A DNA stretch of 64,000 bases from Silvimonas amylolytica (GTDB lineage Bacteria > Pseudomonadota > Gammaproteobacteria > Burkholderiales > Chitinibacteraceae): contig NZ_BMLY01000001.1 in the NCBI RefSeq assembly GCF_014645555.1, forward strand, positions 124,001 to 188,000. Direction: 5' to 3'. The notes under the pieces were generated by a model. The model made no database searches and was not told where the DNA came from. It saw only the letters and a program-made list of their open reading frames with translations. Position numbers and translations under genes: made by a program. Shown here piece by piece: positions 18,168-25,452 of this stretch; position 1 is the first letter of the stretch; every line of letters starts with the position of its first letter.

Positions 18168-18433
18168 CGACTCATCTTGTCACGCCAAAGCGAAGCGCCG
18201 CACCGCTGGCAGGCGTAAATCTTGCAGGTAGGGGTTCCGCGCTTCGGGTCAACGCCAATGCCTGTGTGACCACACAGATGGCAACGCAACAGCCCGCCCT
18301 GCAGTTGGCGGGCGTGGCGCAGTGCATAGGCGGCTTTGGAGGGAAGTCTGTCGCGAAGGCGCGAAGGCCCCCATCGATAGACGAGGGCGACAACGACAAT
18401 CAGGATGGTCAAACCCGTGATCAGGTGGATCAT
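18164..18433 (-). CDS. Small membrane protein with C-terminal zinc ribbon, unknown function
   Basis: An 89-residue frame starting MIHLITGLTILIVVVALVY has one N-terminal membrane helix (about 4-20), a basic segment, and a treble-clef or rubredoxin-like C-terminus with CHLCGH and CQRCG pairs spaced about 20 residues apart, suited to bind zinc. It overlaps the end of the NTF2-like gene convergently. The ribosome-binding site is weak and I do not recognise the family, but the Cys pairs and clean helix make it more likely real than chance. The longer upstream extension of the same frame does not look like protein. Confidence 0.55.
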   Translation of the reverse strand: MIHLITGLTILIVVVALVYRWGPSRLRDRLPSKAAYALRHARQLQGGLLRCHLCGHTGIGVDPKRGTPTCKIYACQRCGASLWRDKMSR

Positions 18434-18660
18434 GAAAGGCGTTTGATCTCGCCAGTGGCGTTCGTTAGGGGTGATCGACAAGTCAAGGCGCGCCAATTGT
18501 TGCAGCTTCATCGTAGCTGGCAAAGCCCTGACTGCAAGACTGTCTTGCATTTGGTTCAACTGCCCGCATCTGACTGTGCGCCCCTCGTTCCACAAGAACC
18601 CCCGGCAGACCAGGCGGGCCAACGCCCGACACGCCTGATGACAGACCCAAAGGACACACC

Positions 18661-19677
18661 ATGCGTATCCGCTTTTTGCGGCACAGCGATTTCCACCGCT
18701 TATTTGATCTGGCCAACAAAGCTGGCGTCGGGGTGACCACACTTCAACCCAATGCTGAGCGCTTGCAGTCGCGCATTGCAGCCAGCATGGCCGCTGTCGC
18801 TGGCGAGCCCCGGCTGGGCGATGCCAGTTACTTCTTTGCGCTTGAGGACGAAGCCACCGGACAACTCGTTGGTACGTCCGGCATTGAATCTGCCGTGGGT
18901 ATGCGTGACACCTGGTACAACTATCGCGTTGGTTTGACGGTGCATACCTCGCGCGAACTGGATATCTACAAGCAGTTGACGACGCTGTTTCTGAGTTCCG
19001 ACCTGACGGGCTCATCCGAACTGTGCTCACTGTTTTTGCTGCCCGAGCATCGCGGCAATGGCAATGGCGGTTTGCTATCCAAGTCGCGCTTTCTGTTTAT
19101 GGCGGAGTTTCCACATCGCTTTGCCGAGCGCGTGATCGCGGAAATGCGCGGAGTTTCCGATGAGGCAGGGCGCTCTCCGTTCTGGGAAAGTCTGGGGCGA
19201 CATTTCTTCAAAATGGATTTCGCCCGGGCGGATTTTCTCTCTTACGTGGGCAATAAATCGTTCATCGCAGAGCTAATGCCCAGCTACCCGATCTATACGT
19301 GCCTGTTGTCCGAAGAGGCACAAGCTGCCGTGGCAGAGGTACACCCGGCCACGCGACCGGCGCGCAAGTTACTGGAAGCAGAGGGCTTTCGTTACCGCGG
19401 TTATGTGGATATTTTTGATGCAGGCCCAAGCCTGGAAAGTGCGTTGCACGACATTCGTGCAGTGCGTGACAGCCAAGTGTACAAGGCACTCGCGGTTAAG
19501 ACTTCGCCCAAAGAAGGCGAGTCCTGGCTGGTTAGCAACCGCAAGCTGCAAGACTTTCGCTGCGTGCTGGCCGTGACGCACCCACTGGAAGGCGTGCTTG
19601 CGCTGACCGAAGATATTTTGCAGCGACTGGAGATTGCGGATGGTGATAGCGTGCGGGCAGTCAGGCTGGCGCCGTAG
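18661..19677 (+). CDS. astA: Arginine N-succinyltransferase AstA
   Basis: A 338-residue acyltransferase that transfers succinyl from succinyl-CoA to the alpha-amino group of arginine, the first step of the AST arginine degradation pathway. The start MRIRFLRHSDFHRLFDLA and the inner LFLLPEHRGNGNGGLLSKSRFLFMA are typical of the family, as is the EMRG near residue 162 and FWESLGRHFFKMDF. AAAGGA lies before the ATG. The partner genes astBCDE are not adjacent: the gene stands alone between a convergent-end gap and a bidirectional terminator. Confidence 0.95.
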   Translation: MRIRFLRHSDFHRLFDLANKAGVGVTTLQPNAERLQSRIAASMAAVAGEPRLGDASYFFALEDEATGQLVGTSGIESAVGMRDTWYNYRVGLTVHTSRELDIYKQLTTLFLSSDLTGSSELCSLFLLPEHRGNGNGGLLSKSRFLFMAEFPHRFAERVIAEMRGVSDEAGRSPFWESLGRHFFKMDFARADFLSYVGNKSFIAELMPSYPIYTCLLSEEAQAAVAEVHPATRPARKLLEAEGFRYRGYVDIFDAGPSLESALHDIRAVRDSQVYKALAVKTSPKEGESWLVSNRKLQDFRCVLAVTHPLEGVLALTEDILQRLEIADGDSVRAVRLAP

Positions 19678-19702
19678 AACACATGGTCTGCGTCATCTGG
19701 TA

Positions 19703-19738
19703 ATAACGAAAAGCCCGCGTATGCGGGCTTTTCGTTAT
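19703..19738. terminator. Bidirectional terminator between astA and the NlpC/P60 gene
   Basis: A perfect 16-bp inverted repeat (19703-19718 with 19723-19738) with AAAAGCCCGC/GCGGGCTTTT core and a four-base loop lies between two convergent genes. The A-tract and T-tract on each side let it terminate both. Confidence 0.9.
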
Positions 19739-19764
19739 GCGGGCCAGACACCACCAGCGCAGGT

Positions 19765-20655
19765 TTAATGCGTTTTTTTCCTGGTGCTGCGCGCAGGTGC
19801 TTTCTGGCCGGTCGACTTGCTGCTTGTTTTGCCAGACGCGGCGGTGCCTTTGCTTGACTTGGGTTTGCCGCACACCGTTTCGACGTGTTTGTGCTTGCCT
19901 TTGCCCTTGGTGACCTTGCGACAATTGCCGCCACTGCCATCTTGCACACTCAATCCGGCTGCCGCAGCGGACTCGGACTGATTGGTGGCACGGGAGGCTC
20001 CGGCGACGGCAAGCAGACTGGCAAGGCTTGGCGCTTCACCGCTGACATCCGTCACCCGGCGCGCACCATCAAAACGGCTAGTCCAGTAAGACTCACCCAT
20101 ATTGGCCACTTCAATGTCACGCCCGGTTCGAGGCGAGTGCACAAAGCGGTTATCACCCAGATAAATACCCACGTGCGAAAACTTGCGACGCAGGGTATTG
20201 AAGAATACGAGGTCGCCCGGCTTCAGTTCGGTGCGGTCCACGTCCTTGCCAGACTGACTCATCGCCAGTGCGTTATGTGGCAGGGTGATGTTGAGTGCGT
20301 TCTGGAATACATAACGGACGAAGCCGCTGCAGTCCAGGCCGGACTCGGGCGTTTTGCCACCCCACCTGTATTTGACCCCGATCAGGCTCATGGCTTGCAG
20401 CAAAAGCTGCTGCGCCGGCTGGGCCGGATTGGGTGCGCCATCGTCTGCGGATTCTGTGGATTTTTCCGGGGCGGGCTTTTCTGCAGCAGCTTTGTCTGCT
20501 GAGCGACTGGATTTGCTGCTTTTGCTGCCGCCCAGCCAACCAGACGCAGCGGGCTCAGAGGCCGCGCTGGTGCCTGTTGCGGGAAGGTCGTCTGCCTGCG
20601 CCCCGTAAAACGTAAAGCCCAACACGAGGGCGAAAATCAGCCGATTACATTTCAT
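19765..20655 (-). CDS. Secreted NlpC/P60 family peptidoglycan endopeptidase
   Basis: About 296 residues. Signal peptide MKCNRLIFALVLGF, then a Ser/Lys/Ala-rich linker (residues about 30-85) and an NlpC/P60 catalytic domain with the active-site Cys in LDCSGFVRYVFQNAL, the His in RRKFSHVGIYLG and a third residue in FVHSP. The C-terminal 90 residues are Lys/Ser-rich (KGKGKHKHVET, KSSKSTGQKAP), probably an unstructured basic tail that binds the wall or DNA. The start at 20655 gives a clean signal peptide. The family cleaves bonds in the peptide stems of peptidoglycan. Confidence 0.9.
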   Translation of the reverse strand: MKCNRLIFALVLGFTFYGAQADDLPATGTSAASEPAASGWLGGSKSSKSSRSADKAAAEKPAPEKSTESADDGAPNPAQPAQQLLLQAMSLIGVKYRWGGKTPESGLDCSGFVRYVFQNALNITLPHNALAMSQSGKDVDRTELKPGDLVFFNTLRRKFSHVGIYLGDNRFVHSPRTGRDIEVANMGESYWTSRFDGARRVTDVSGEAPSLASLLAVAGASRATNQSESAAAAGLSVQDGSGGNCRKVTKGKGKHKHVETVCGKPKSSKGTAASGKTSSKSTGQKAPARSTRKKTH

Positions 20656-20952
20656 GGGGGCAAACTGTATCGGTGTGTCCTGATGCTGTAAAGCACGAAT
20701 TTCGCCATCGGACGATGCCCGTGGCAACGTTTTCAGCAGGCTCACACAAGGTTGACAGAAAGAAGTGGATCACTGAAAAAACAGTCAGAAAAACAGGGGG
20801 AACGCCTTTCGAGGTGATTGCCGGGCAATGGTTCCATTGCCGCAAAAATATTACATGCGAGTAAACAATCAGGGCGGGCAAGACAGCTTCCGTGCCAGAA
20901 ATGGGTTATCTTGCACCATGCAGAGCAACCACAGCGGGAAACATACTCAAGC
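20656..20952. other. Intergenic region between NlpC/P60 and UbiB-family genes
   Basis: A 297-base gap between divergently transcribed genes. It must hold both promoters. I see no inverted repeat, RNA element or coding frame of note; TTGACAGAAAGAAGTGG (about 20752) contains a good -35-like TTGACA for the plus strand but no clear -10 element. Confidence 0.4.
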
Positions 20953-22638
20953 ATGCTCAAGGAAACATTTACCGTTATGCGCGACTTGCCGCGCGTACGG
21001 GAGATTATCTCGGTATTAATGCGTCACGGCCTCGGCAATCTGGTGCAACGACTGGGGCTGGCCAAGGGGCTGGAGCGCGCCAGTGACTTGCTGCGTCTGC
21101 CTGGCGAACACGGCATTGAACTGCTGGACCCGCCAGTGCGCGTCCGCCGTGCCCTGGAGGAGCTCGGACCCACCTTTATCAAGCTGGGACAGGTACTGGC
21201 AACGCGGGTCGATGTATTTACCCCTGACTGGATCGCAGAGTTCGAAAAACTGCAATCCAACGTGCCGCCGGTTCCGTTCGACGAGTTGTTGCCAGAACTC
21301 ATGCTGATCCTCGGCCGGGACCCACACGAAATTTTCCTTGAGCTTGACCCGTTACCGGTTGGCTCAGCTTCGATTGCACAAGTCCATCGCGCGCGGCTGG
21401 TAACGGGTGAAGAGGTCGTTCTGAAGATTCGTCGCCCAGGTATTGTGGCGAAAATCGATTCAGACTTGCGCATCCTGCGGCAGATTGCCTCGCTCATGGA
21501 ATTTGAGTTTCCGGAGGCGCGGCGCTATCAGCCCGTCAAAATTGTCGATGAGTTCGCCAAATCTTTGCGCCGCGAATTGAGCCTGGCAGCAGAAGCGCGC
21601 AACCTGGAGCGTTTTGCGCAGAACTTTGCAGATCACGCCGAGATTGAAATTCCACGTATTCATTGGGAGTACACCAATGAATACATGAACGTGCAAAGTT
21701 GGGTTGGTGGGCTTGCCGGCAACGATCTGCCAGCGCTCGAGGAGGGCGGGTATGATCGTAAAATGCTGGCTGCGCGGGGTGCGGACGCCGTCTTGAAGAT
21801 GGTGCTGATCGATGGATATTTTCATGCGGACCCACACCCGGGCAACGTCAAATATCTGCCGGGCAATCGTATCGCTTTTCTTGATTTCGGCATGGTGGGC
21901 CGCCTGCCACATCAACGTCGCGATCAGATTGTTGATCTGTTGGCCGCGCTGGCCCGTCGCGACGAGCACGGCATCATGGATGTCCTGATGGAGTGGACGG
22001 GTGATACCGTGGTGGATGAGGAATTGCTGGCCGCAGACATCGCCGGCTTTATTTTCAATTACGAGAATCTGCCACTCAAGGATATCCAGATTGGCGTTTT
22101 GCTGAGCGAAGTTGCAGTCATCATGCGTGAGCATGAGATTACCTTGCCAGCGGATCTCACGTTGTTATTCAAAGCGCTGATTACGCTGGAAGGGTTGGGG
22201 CGGCAATTAAACCCTGACTTCCAGATGATCGAACAACTCACGCCCTTTGTGCGTGAAGTCCTGGTTGATCGTTACAAGCCCCAGGCGCTGTACAAACGCT
22301 CCAAAGAGGGCATGGCTGATGCGTTTGATCTGATCACCGGGTTGCCGCGCGATGTGGCCAAGCTGGTGCGGCAGGCGCGGCGTGGCAATTTCCGGGTAGA
22401 TCTGGACCTCAAACGGCTGGATCGTTTTGGTACGCAGCTGGCGAAAAGCGCCAACCGCCTGACGATGGGTATTGTCACGGGTTGTCTGATCATTGGTTCA
22501 TCGATCGTGATTACCGTGAAGGCCGGGCCGATGTTGTTTGGTTTGCCTGCGTTTGGCTTTCTGGGTTTTGCCATCGCATTTTTCAACACCCTGTGGCTTA
22601 TTTTTTCAATCTGGGTGTCTGGCAAAGAAGAACAGTAG
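20953..22638 (+). CDS. UbiB/ABC1 (AarF) family atypical kinase
   Basis: About 561 residues. It has the family-specific KxGQ motif (FIKLGQVLATR), the Ala-rich loop replaced as expected (VGSASIAQVHRA), the catalytic-loop GYFHADPHPGN and the DFG motif in AFLDFGMVG, and two C-terminal membrane helices (from GIVTGCLIIG to the end). UbiB-type proteins support ubiquinone biosynthesis, probably by ATP-dependent lipid extraction. No ubiE or ubiJ gene is adjacent, so this may be a second paralogue. The ATG at 20953 (MLKETFTVMRDL) is chosen since the upstream extension begins with TTG and lacks homology. Confidence 0.9.
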   Translation: MLKETFTVMRDLPRVREIISVLMRHGLGNLVQRLGLAKGLERASDLLRLPGEHGIELLDPPVRVRRALEELGPTFIKLGQVLATRVDVFTPDWIAEFEKLQSNVPPVPFDELLPELMLILGRDPHEIFLELDPLPVGSASIAQVHRARLVTGEEVVLKIRRPGIVAKIDSDLRILRQIASLMEFEFPEARRYQPVKIVDEFAKSLRRELSLAAEARNLERFAQNFADHAEIEIPRIHWEYTNEYMNVQSWVGGLAGNDLPALEEGGYDRKMLAARGADAVLKMVLIDGYFHADPHPGNVKYLPGNRIAFLDFGMVGRLPHQRRDQIVDLLAALARRDEHGIMDVLMEWTGDTVVDEELLAADIAGFIFNYENLPLKDIQIGVLLSEVAVIMREHEITLPADLTLLFKALITLEGLGRQLNPDFQMIEQLTPFVREVLVDRYKPQALYKRSKEGMADAFDLITGLPRDVAKLVRQARRGNFRVDLDLKRLDRFGTQLAKSANRLTMGIVTGCLIIGSSIVITVKAGPMLFGLPAFGFLGFAIAFFNTLWLIFSIWVSGKEEQ

Positions 22639-22656
22639 CGCCGGTTGTAAATGTCA

Positions 22657-22696
22657 TCACACAACAAAGCGGCCTGTGGGCCGCTTTGTTGTGTGA
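22657..22696. terminator. Bidirectional terminator after the UbiB-family gene
   Basis: A perfect 18-bp inverted repeat (22657-22674 with 22679-22696; GCGGCC core, TGTG loop) lies between convergent genes. It is slightly A/T-poor in the tract but stable; both strands can use it. Confidence 0.82.
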
Positions 22697-22714
22697 CATG
22701 CCTTAACTTAATGG

Positions 22715-23899
22715 TTAATGCAGGTGTCGTGGCGCTTCCGGCTGAGCCTCGGCCTCCTCGGGAGGCTCGGTGTGCAGTACTTCGCCCTCTGGATTGGGGT
22801 AAAGCGGCGAGCCACAGTCATCGCAGTAATCCAGCGGAAACTCATGCTCATGCACCAGAATGTCGACGATGCCCGCGTCTTTGAGTTGCGCTTCGATATC
22901 CGTAACGCAATCAGTATGCTCGTCCTCTCCATCCAGCAATGGCCAGACCACACCCTGAATTATCTTGTCGTCGCCACGCCGCAGGAAGCCCACGCGATAT
23001 TCCTCCAGTCGCTTGCCGGCAAACGGGCCGATGACCGCTTGCAGGTCCCGCGCGGTGATGTTGAGCGTCAACATCAGGAAGGACACCGTGGCGCGCAACG
23101 CATAGGCGCGTGAGGCGCGGTCGGCTTCTCGCCAGGTGCCATGATAGGCGCCCGGCAGCAGCGTTTCTGACGCAGCCCCCGGCAAGAGTGGTTGCAATAC
23201 ACCGCCACCCTGACGACGCCACTGCGTTTCTGCCTCTTCTTGATCGCCATCATCTTCTTGCCAGCGAAAAATCGCCTCGTCGGCCGGTACCAGTACCGCG
23301 CCGATGACGTATCGGGTATCCGACAAAAATGCTCGCGTTTCCGGTAGCGTACGTGCATCCACTTTGAGCGTACCGCTGTCTTGCGCGGCTTTGGTTAATG
23401 CCTGCAATAGCTCCAGTGTGGGTACAAAGCCACGCGGCAATTGGTCGGGGCTGAACAGAAAATCGGCAATTGCAATACGCGCATCCTGCGCAAACACATG
23501 AGCCCTTAACTGGGTTTGAGTATTGCGGACGGTTTCTGCATTGATGGGCCCCGAAGCGATCTGCCAGCGCGACCAGGTCAACAAGGGGGCCGTGAACAGT
23601 AGCGCATCCCAAGCCTTGCCATTAATGGTCAGTCTGAACGACTCGCAGGCACCTTCAATGGCGTCGGCCAGTGCGGTGTAGGCCTCGGCATCGTTTTCGG
23701 CCAATTGATCAAGCGCACTGGTCAGCGTGTCTTCGTCGCGATCTTGTAGCAGTTTCTCAATCAGCGCAGTCAGGCGTGTCAGCCAGAAAGTGTCTTCCAG
23801 GCGGCTAGTCGAGGCGGCCAGTCCCTCTGCAAGGCGGATCAGTTCGACTTCATTGGCGGGGCTGCGCCCACGGCGGGCGGTGCGGTTGCGCTTGAGCAT
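22715..23899 (-). CDS. DUF2863 family protein
   Basis: 394 residues, mostly soluble. The start MLKRNRTARRGRSPANEVELIRLAEGLAASTSRLED and the end region FPLDYCDDCGSPLYPNPEGEV with a Cys pair fit the DUF2863 family, which I know as a betaproteobacterial protein of about this length. Function is unknown; the CxxC near the C-terminus could bind metal. It is a single gene between the terminator at 22657 and rnk, with a 48-base gap to rnk, which lies upstream on the same strand. Confidence 0.7.
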   Translation of the reverse strand: MLKRNRTARRGRSPANEVELIRLAEGLAASTSRLEDTFWLTRLTALIEKLLQDRDEDTLTSALDQLAENDAEAYTALADAIEGACESFRLTINGKAWDALLFTAPLLTWSRWQIASGPINAETVRNTQTQLRAHVFAQDARIAIADFLFSPDQLPRGFVPTLELLQALTKAAQDSGTLKVDARTLPETRAFLSDTRYVIGAVLVPADEAIFRWQEDDGDQEEAETQWRRQGGGVLQPLLPGAASETLLPGAYHGTWREADRASRAYALRATVSFLMLTLNITARDLQAVIGPFAGKRLEEYRVGFLRRGDDKIIQGVVWPLLDGEDEHTDCVTDIEAQLKDAGIVDILVHEHEFPLDYCDDCGSPLYPNPEGEVLHTEPPEEAEAQPEAPRHLH

Positions 23900-23947
23900 A
23901 CGGAAAGACCTGATGCAAAGAGATGAGTATCGCGTAATTCTAGCGCT

Positions 23948-24340
23948 TCACTGCTCGGCACGGGCAGCTTGTCGCGTCACTGCCAAAACTCGCAACTGCA
24001 AGGTGCGTCCACCGGGCGCGGGCCAGGCGATCGTTTGTCCAACGGACAATCCAAGTAGCGCGCTACCTACGGGGGCGAGAATGGAGATGCGGCCAGCCGC
24101 AATGTCTGCGTCTTGCGGATACACCAGCGTGAACGTGTGGCTGGCCCCTGTGGCGTCATCCACAAAACGGGCCGTCGTGTTCATTCCGATGACGTCATCT
24201 GGCACAGCGTCAGGCTCCACCACTTGTGCACGAGCCAGTTCATTTTCCAGCGCGGTCAGATCTCCTGGGTGACGGGCAATCAGGGTTTCCAGTCGTTCCA
24301 GGTCTGGACGGGCGATCATCAGCGTGGGTTGACGGGTCAT
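23948..24340 (-). CDS. rnk: Nucleoside diphosphate kinase regulator Rnk (GreA/GreB C-terminal domain)
   Basis: 130 residues. A short N-terminal helical part (RPDLERLETLIARH) is followed by the FKBP-like GreA/GreB C-terminal domain with DDVIGMNTTARFVDD, FTLVYPQDADIAAGRISILAPVGSALLGL and QTIAWPAPGG. Rnk proteins bind RNA polymerase near the secondary channel and influence nucleoside diphosphate kinase. The ATG at 24340 (MTRQPTLMIARPD) is preceded by AAGGAGAG; a longer frame to 24379 crosses a terminator and is rejected. Confidence 0.92.
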   Translation of the reverse strand: MTRQPTLMIARPDLERLETLIARHPGDLTALENELARAQVVEPDAVPDDVIGMNTTARFVDDATGASHTFTLVYPQDADIAAGRISILAPVGSALLGLSVGQTIAWPAPGGRTLQLRVLAVTRQAARAEQ

Positions 24341-24367
24341 TTTGACTCTCCTTGTTCTGAAAGCAAT

Positions 24368-24391
24368 AAAGCCAGGCATTGGCCTGGCTTT
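24368..24391 (-). terminator. Terminator of the GNAT gene, upstream of rnk
   Basis: A 10-bp perfect stem (24368-24377 with 24382-24391; GCCAGGC core, ATTG loop) followed on the minus strand by TATTGC. It separates the upstream GNAT gene from rnk, and overlaps the rnk promoter region. Confidence 0.75.
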
Positions 24392-24434
24392 GGTAACCGC
24401 AAAACGCCGCGGTCCTCGGGAAGTATAGGATGAA

Positions 24435-24968
24435 TCAGGCCGCAGTCTGGCTGGTAGTAATTCTCTGGCTTTCCACAGGCAAGGCCATCAGGGCCGCGTC
24501 GTCACCGTAGGCTGGCGCAGTCGCCACGGGTTTGAATCCCCATTTGCGCCAGAACGGTGCTGCACCGGCCACGGCGACGAGGCGGGTAAATTTCAGCCCG
24601 CGTTGTCTACCCCAGTCAAGTGCCGCCTCAACCAGCCTCGGAGCCACGCCGCGACCGCGCGCCTGTGGGTGGACGGCCAGGTCATGCAGGAAGTGCGTAT
24701 CCTGGTTGGCCGGCAATTGCTGCAGGGCTCTGCCTAGTGGTGGAGGCGTTTCACCTGCCCATGGGTGGGTGAAGAAATAGCCCAGCACTTGTCCACCGGC
24801 TTCGGCCACCCAGCTCGACCCGGGGGACAGACGCAAACGTGCGGCAAAAGTTTCGACGGGCTCATGGAACATGGGCTGATAGCAAAGCCGCTGGATGAGA
24901 TCTATGGCCGGGAGGTCTCCCGAGGTAGCCGGGCGAACGAAAACGGTGGAATGCGGGTGTTGCGACAT
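24435..24968 (-). CDS. GNAT family N-acetyltransferase
   Basis: About 177 residues from the ATG at 24968. It has the GNAT acetyl-CoA-binding motif A (LHDLAVHPQARGRGVAPRLVEAALDW, with Q/R-x-x-G-x-G/A) and the C-terminal FWRKWGF loop. The acceptor is unknown; the N-terminal YQPMFHEPVETFAARL may shape the substrate pocket. It is divergent from the cysteine-cluster gene at 25064, with 95 bases between the starts. Confidence 0.85.
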   Translation of the reverse strand: MSQHPHSTVFVRPATSGDLPAIDLIQRLCYQPMFHEPVETFAARLRLSPGSSWVAEAGGQVLGYFFTHPWAGETPPPLGRALQQLPANQDTHFLHDLAVHPQARGRGVAPRLVEAALDWGRQRGLKFTRLVAVAGAAPFWRKWGFKPVATAPAYGDDAALMALPVESQRITTSQTAA

Positions 24969-25063
24969 AAGAACGACGTGTTTGCGGGGTGGGCAGTTTG
25001 CCCGCTTCGCGGCATTGCGGCAAGCCATTACAATGATTGGCCGGCCTGATTGAACGAATCGAA

Positions 25064-25390
25064 ATGAATCCCTGTTTGTCTTGTGGTGCCTGTTGCGCCG
25101 CGTTTCGCGTCACTTTTGATATCTCGGAACTTGAAAGCGAGGGCGGCACTGTGCCTGATGGCGTTGCGGACCTTGAAACCCCTTCGCTTTGCCGCATGCG
25201 GGGTACTGATTACGCTCGGCCTCGCTGCATTGCACTGGTTGGTGAGATTGGTAAATCTGTGCATTGCGGCCTCTATCGAGAGCGCCCCAATCCTTGCCTG
25301 GAGTTTGCGCCGCTAGCCGAAGTGGGGCAGTTCAGTGACGCCTGCAACCTGGCGCGGGCTCGACATGGATTGCCTCCGCTGGAAACCTGA
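25064..25390 (+). CDS. YkgJ family cysteine cluster protein
   Basis: 108 residues beginning MNPCLSCGACCAAFRVTF, with the CxxCxxCC N-terminal cluster of the zinc/iron-chelating YkgJ (UPF0153) family and further Cys residues in SLCRM, PRCIAL, VHCGLYRERPNPC and DACNLARA. Function is unknown; a metal-binding role is likely. The ATG at 25064 starts right at the cluster. A bidirectional terminator follows. Confidence 0.88.
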   Translation: MNPCLSCGACCAAFRVTFDISELESEGGTVPDGVADLETPSLCRMRGTDYARPRCIALVGEIGKSVHCGLYRERPNPCLEFAPLAEVGQFSDACNLARARHGLPPLET

Positions 25391-25409
25391 ATTTCCGGGC
25401 ACCACAAAC

Positions 25410-25437
25410 AACAACGCCTCCATACGGAGGCGTTGTT
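25410..25437. terminator. Bidirectional terminator between YkgJ-like gene and DEAD-box helicase
   Basis: A perfect 12-bp inverted repeat (25410-25421 with 25426-25437; CGCCTCC core) with AAACAA and TTGTTTTA flanks sits between convergent genes. Confidence 0.85.
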
Positions 25438-25452
25438 TTACATCAGCCAGGC

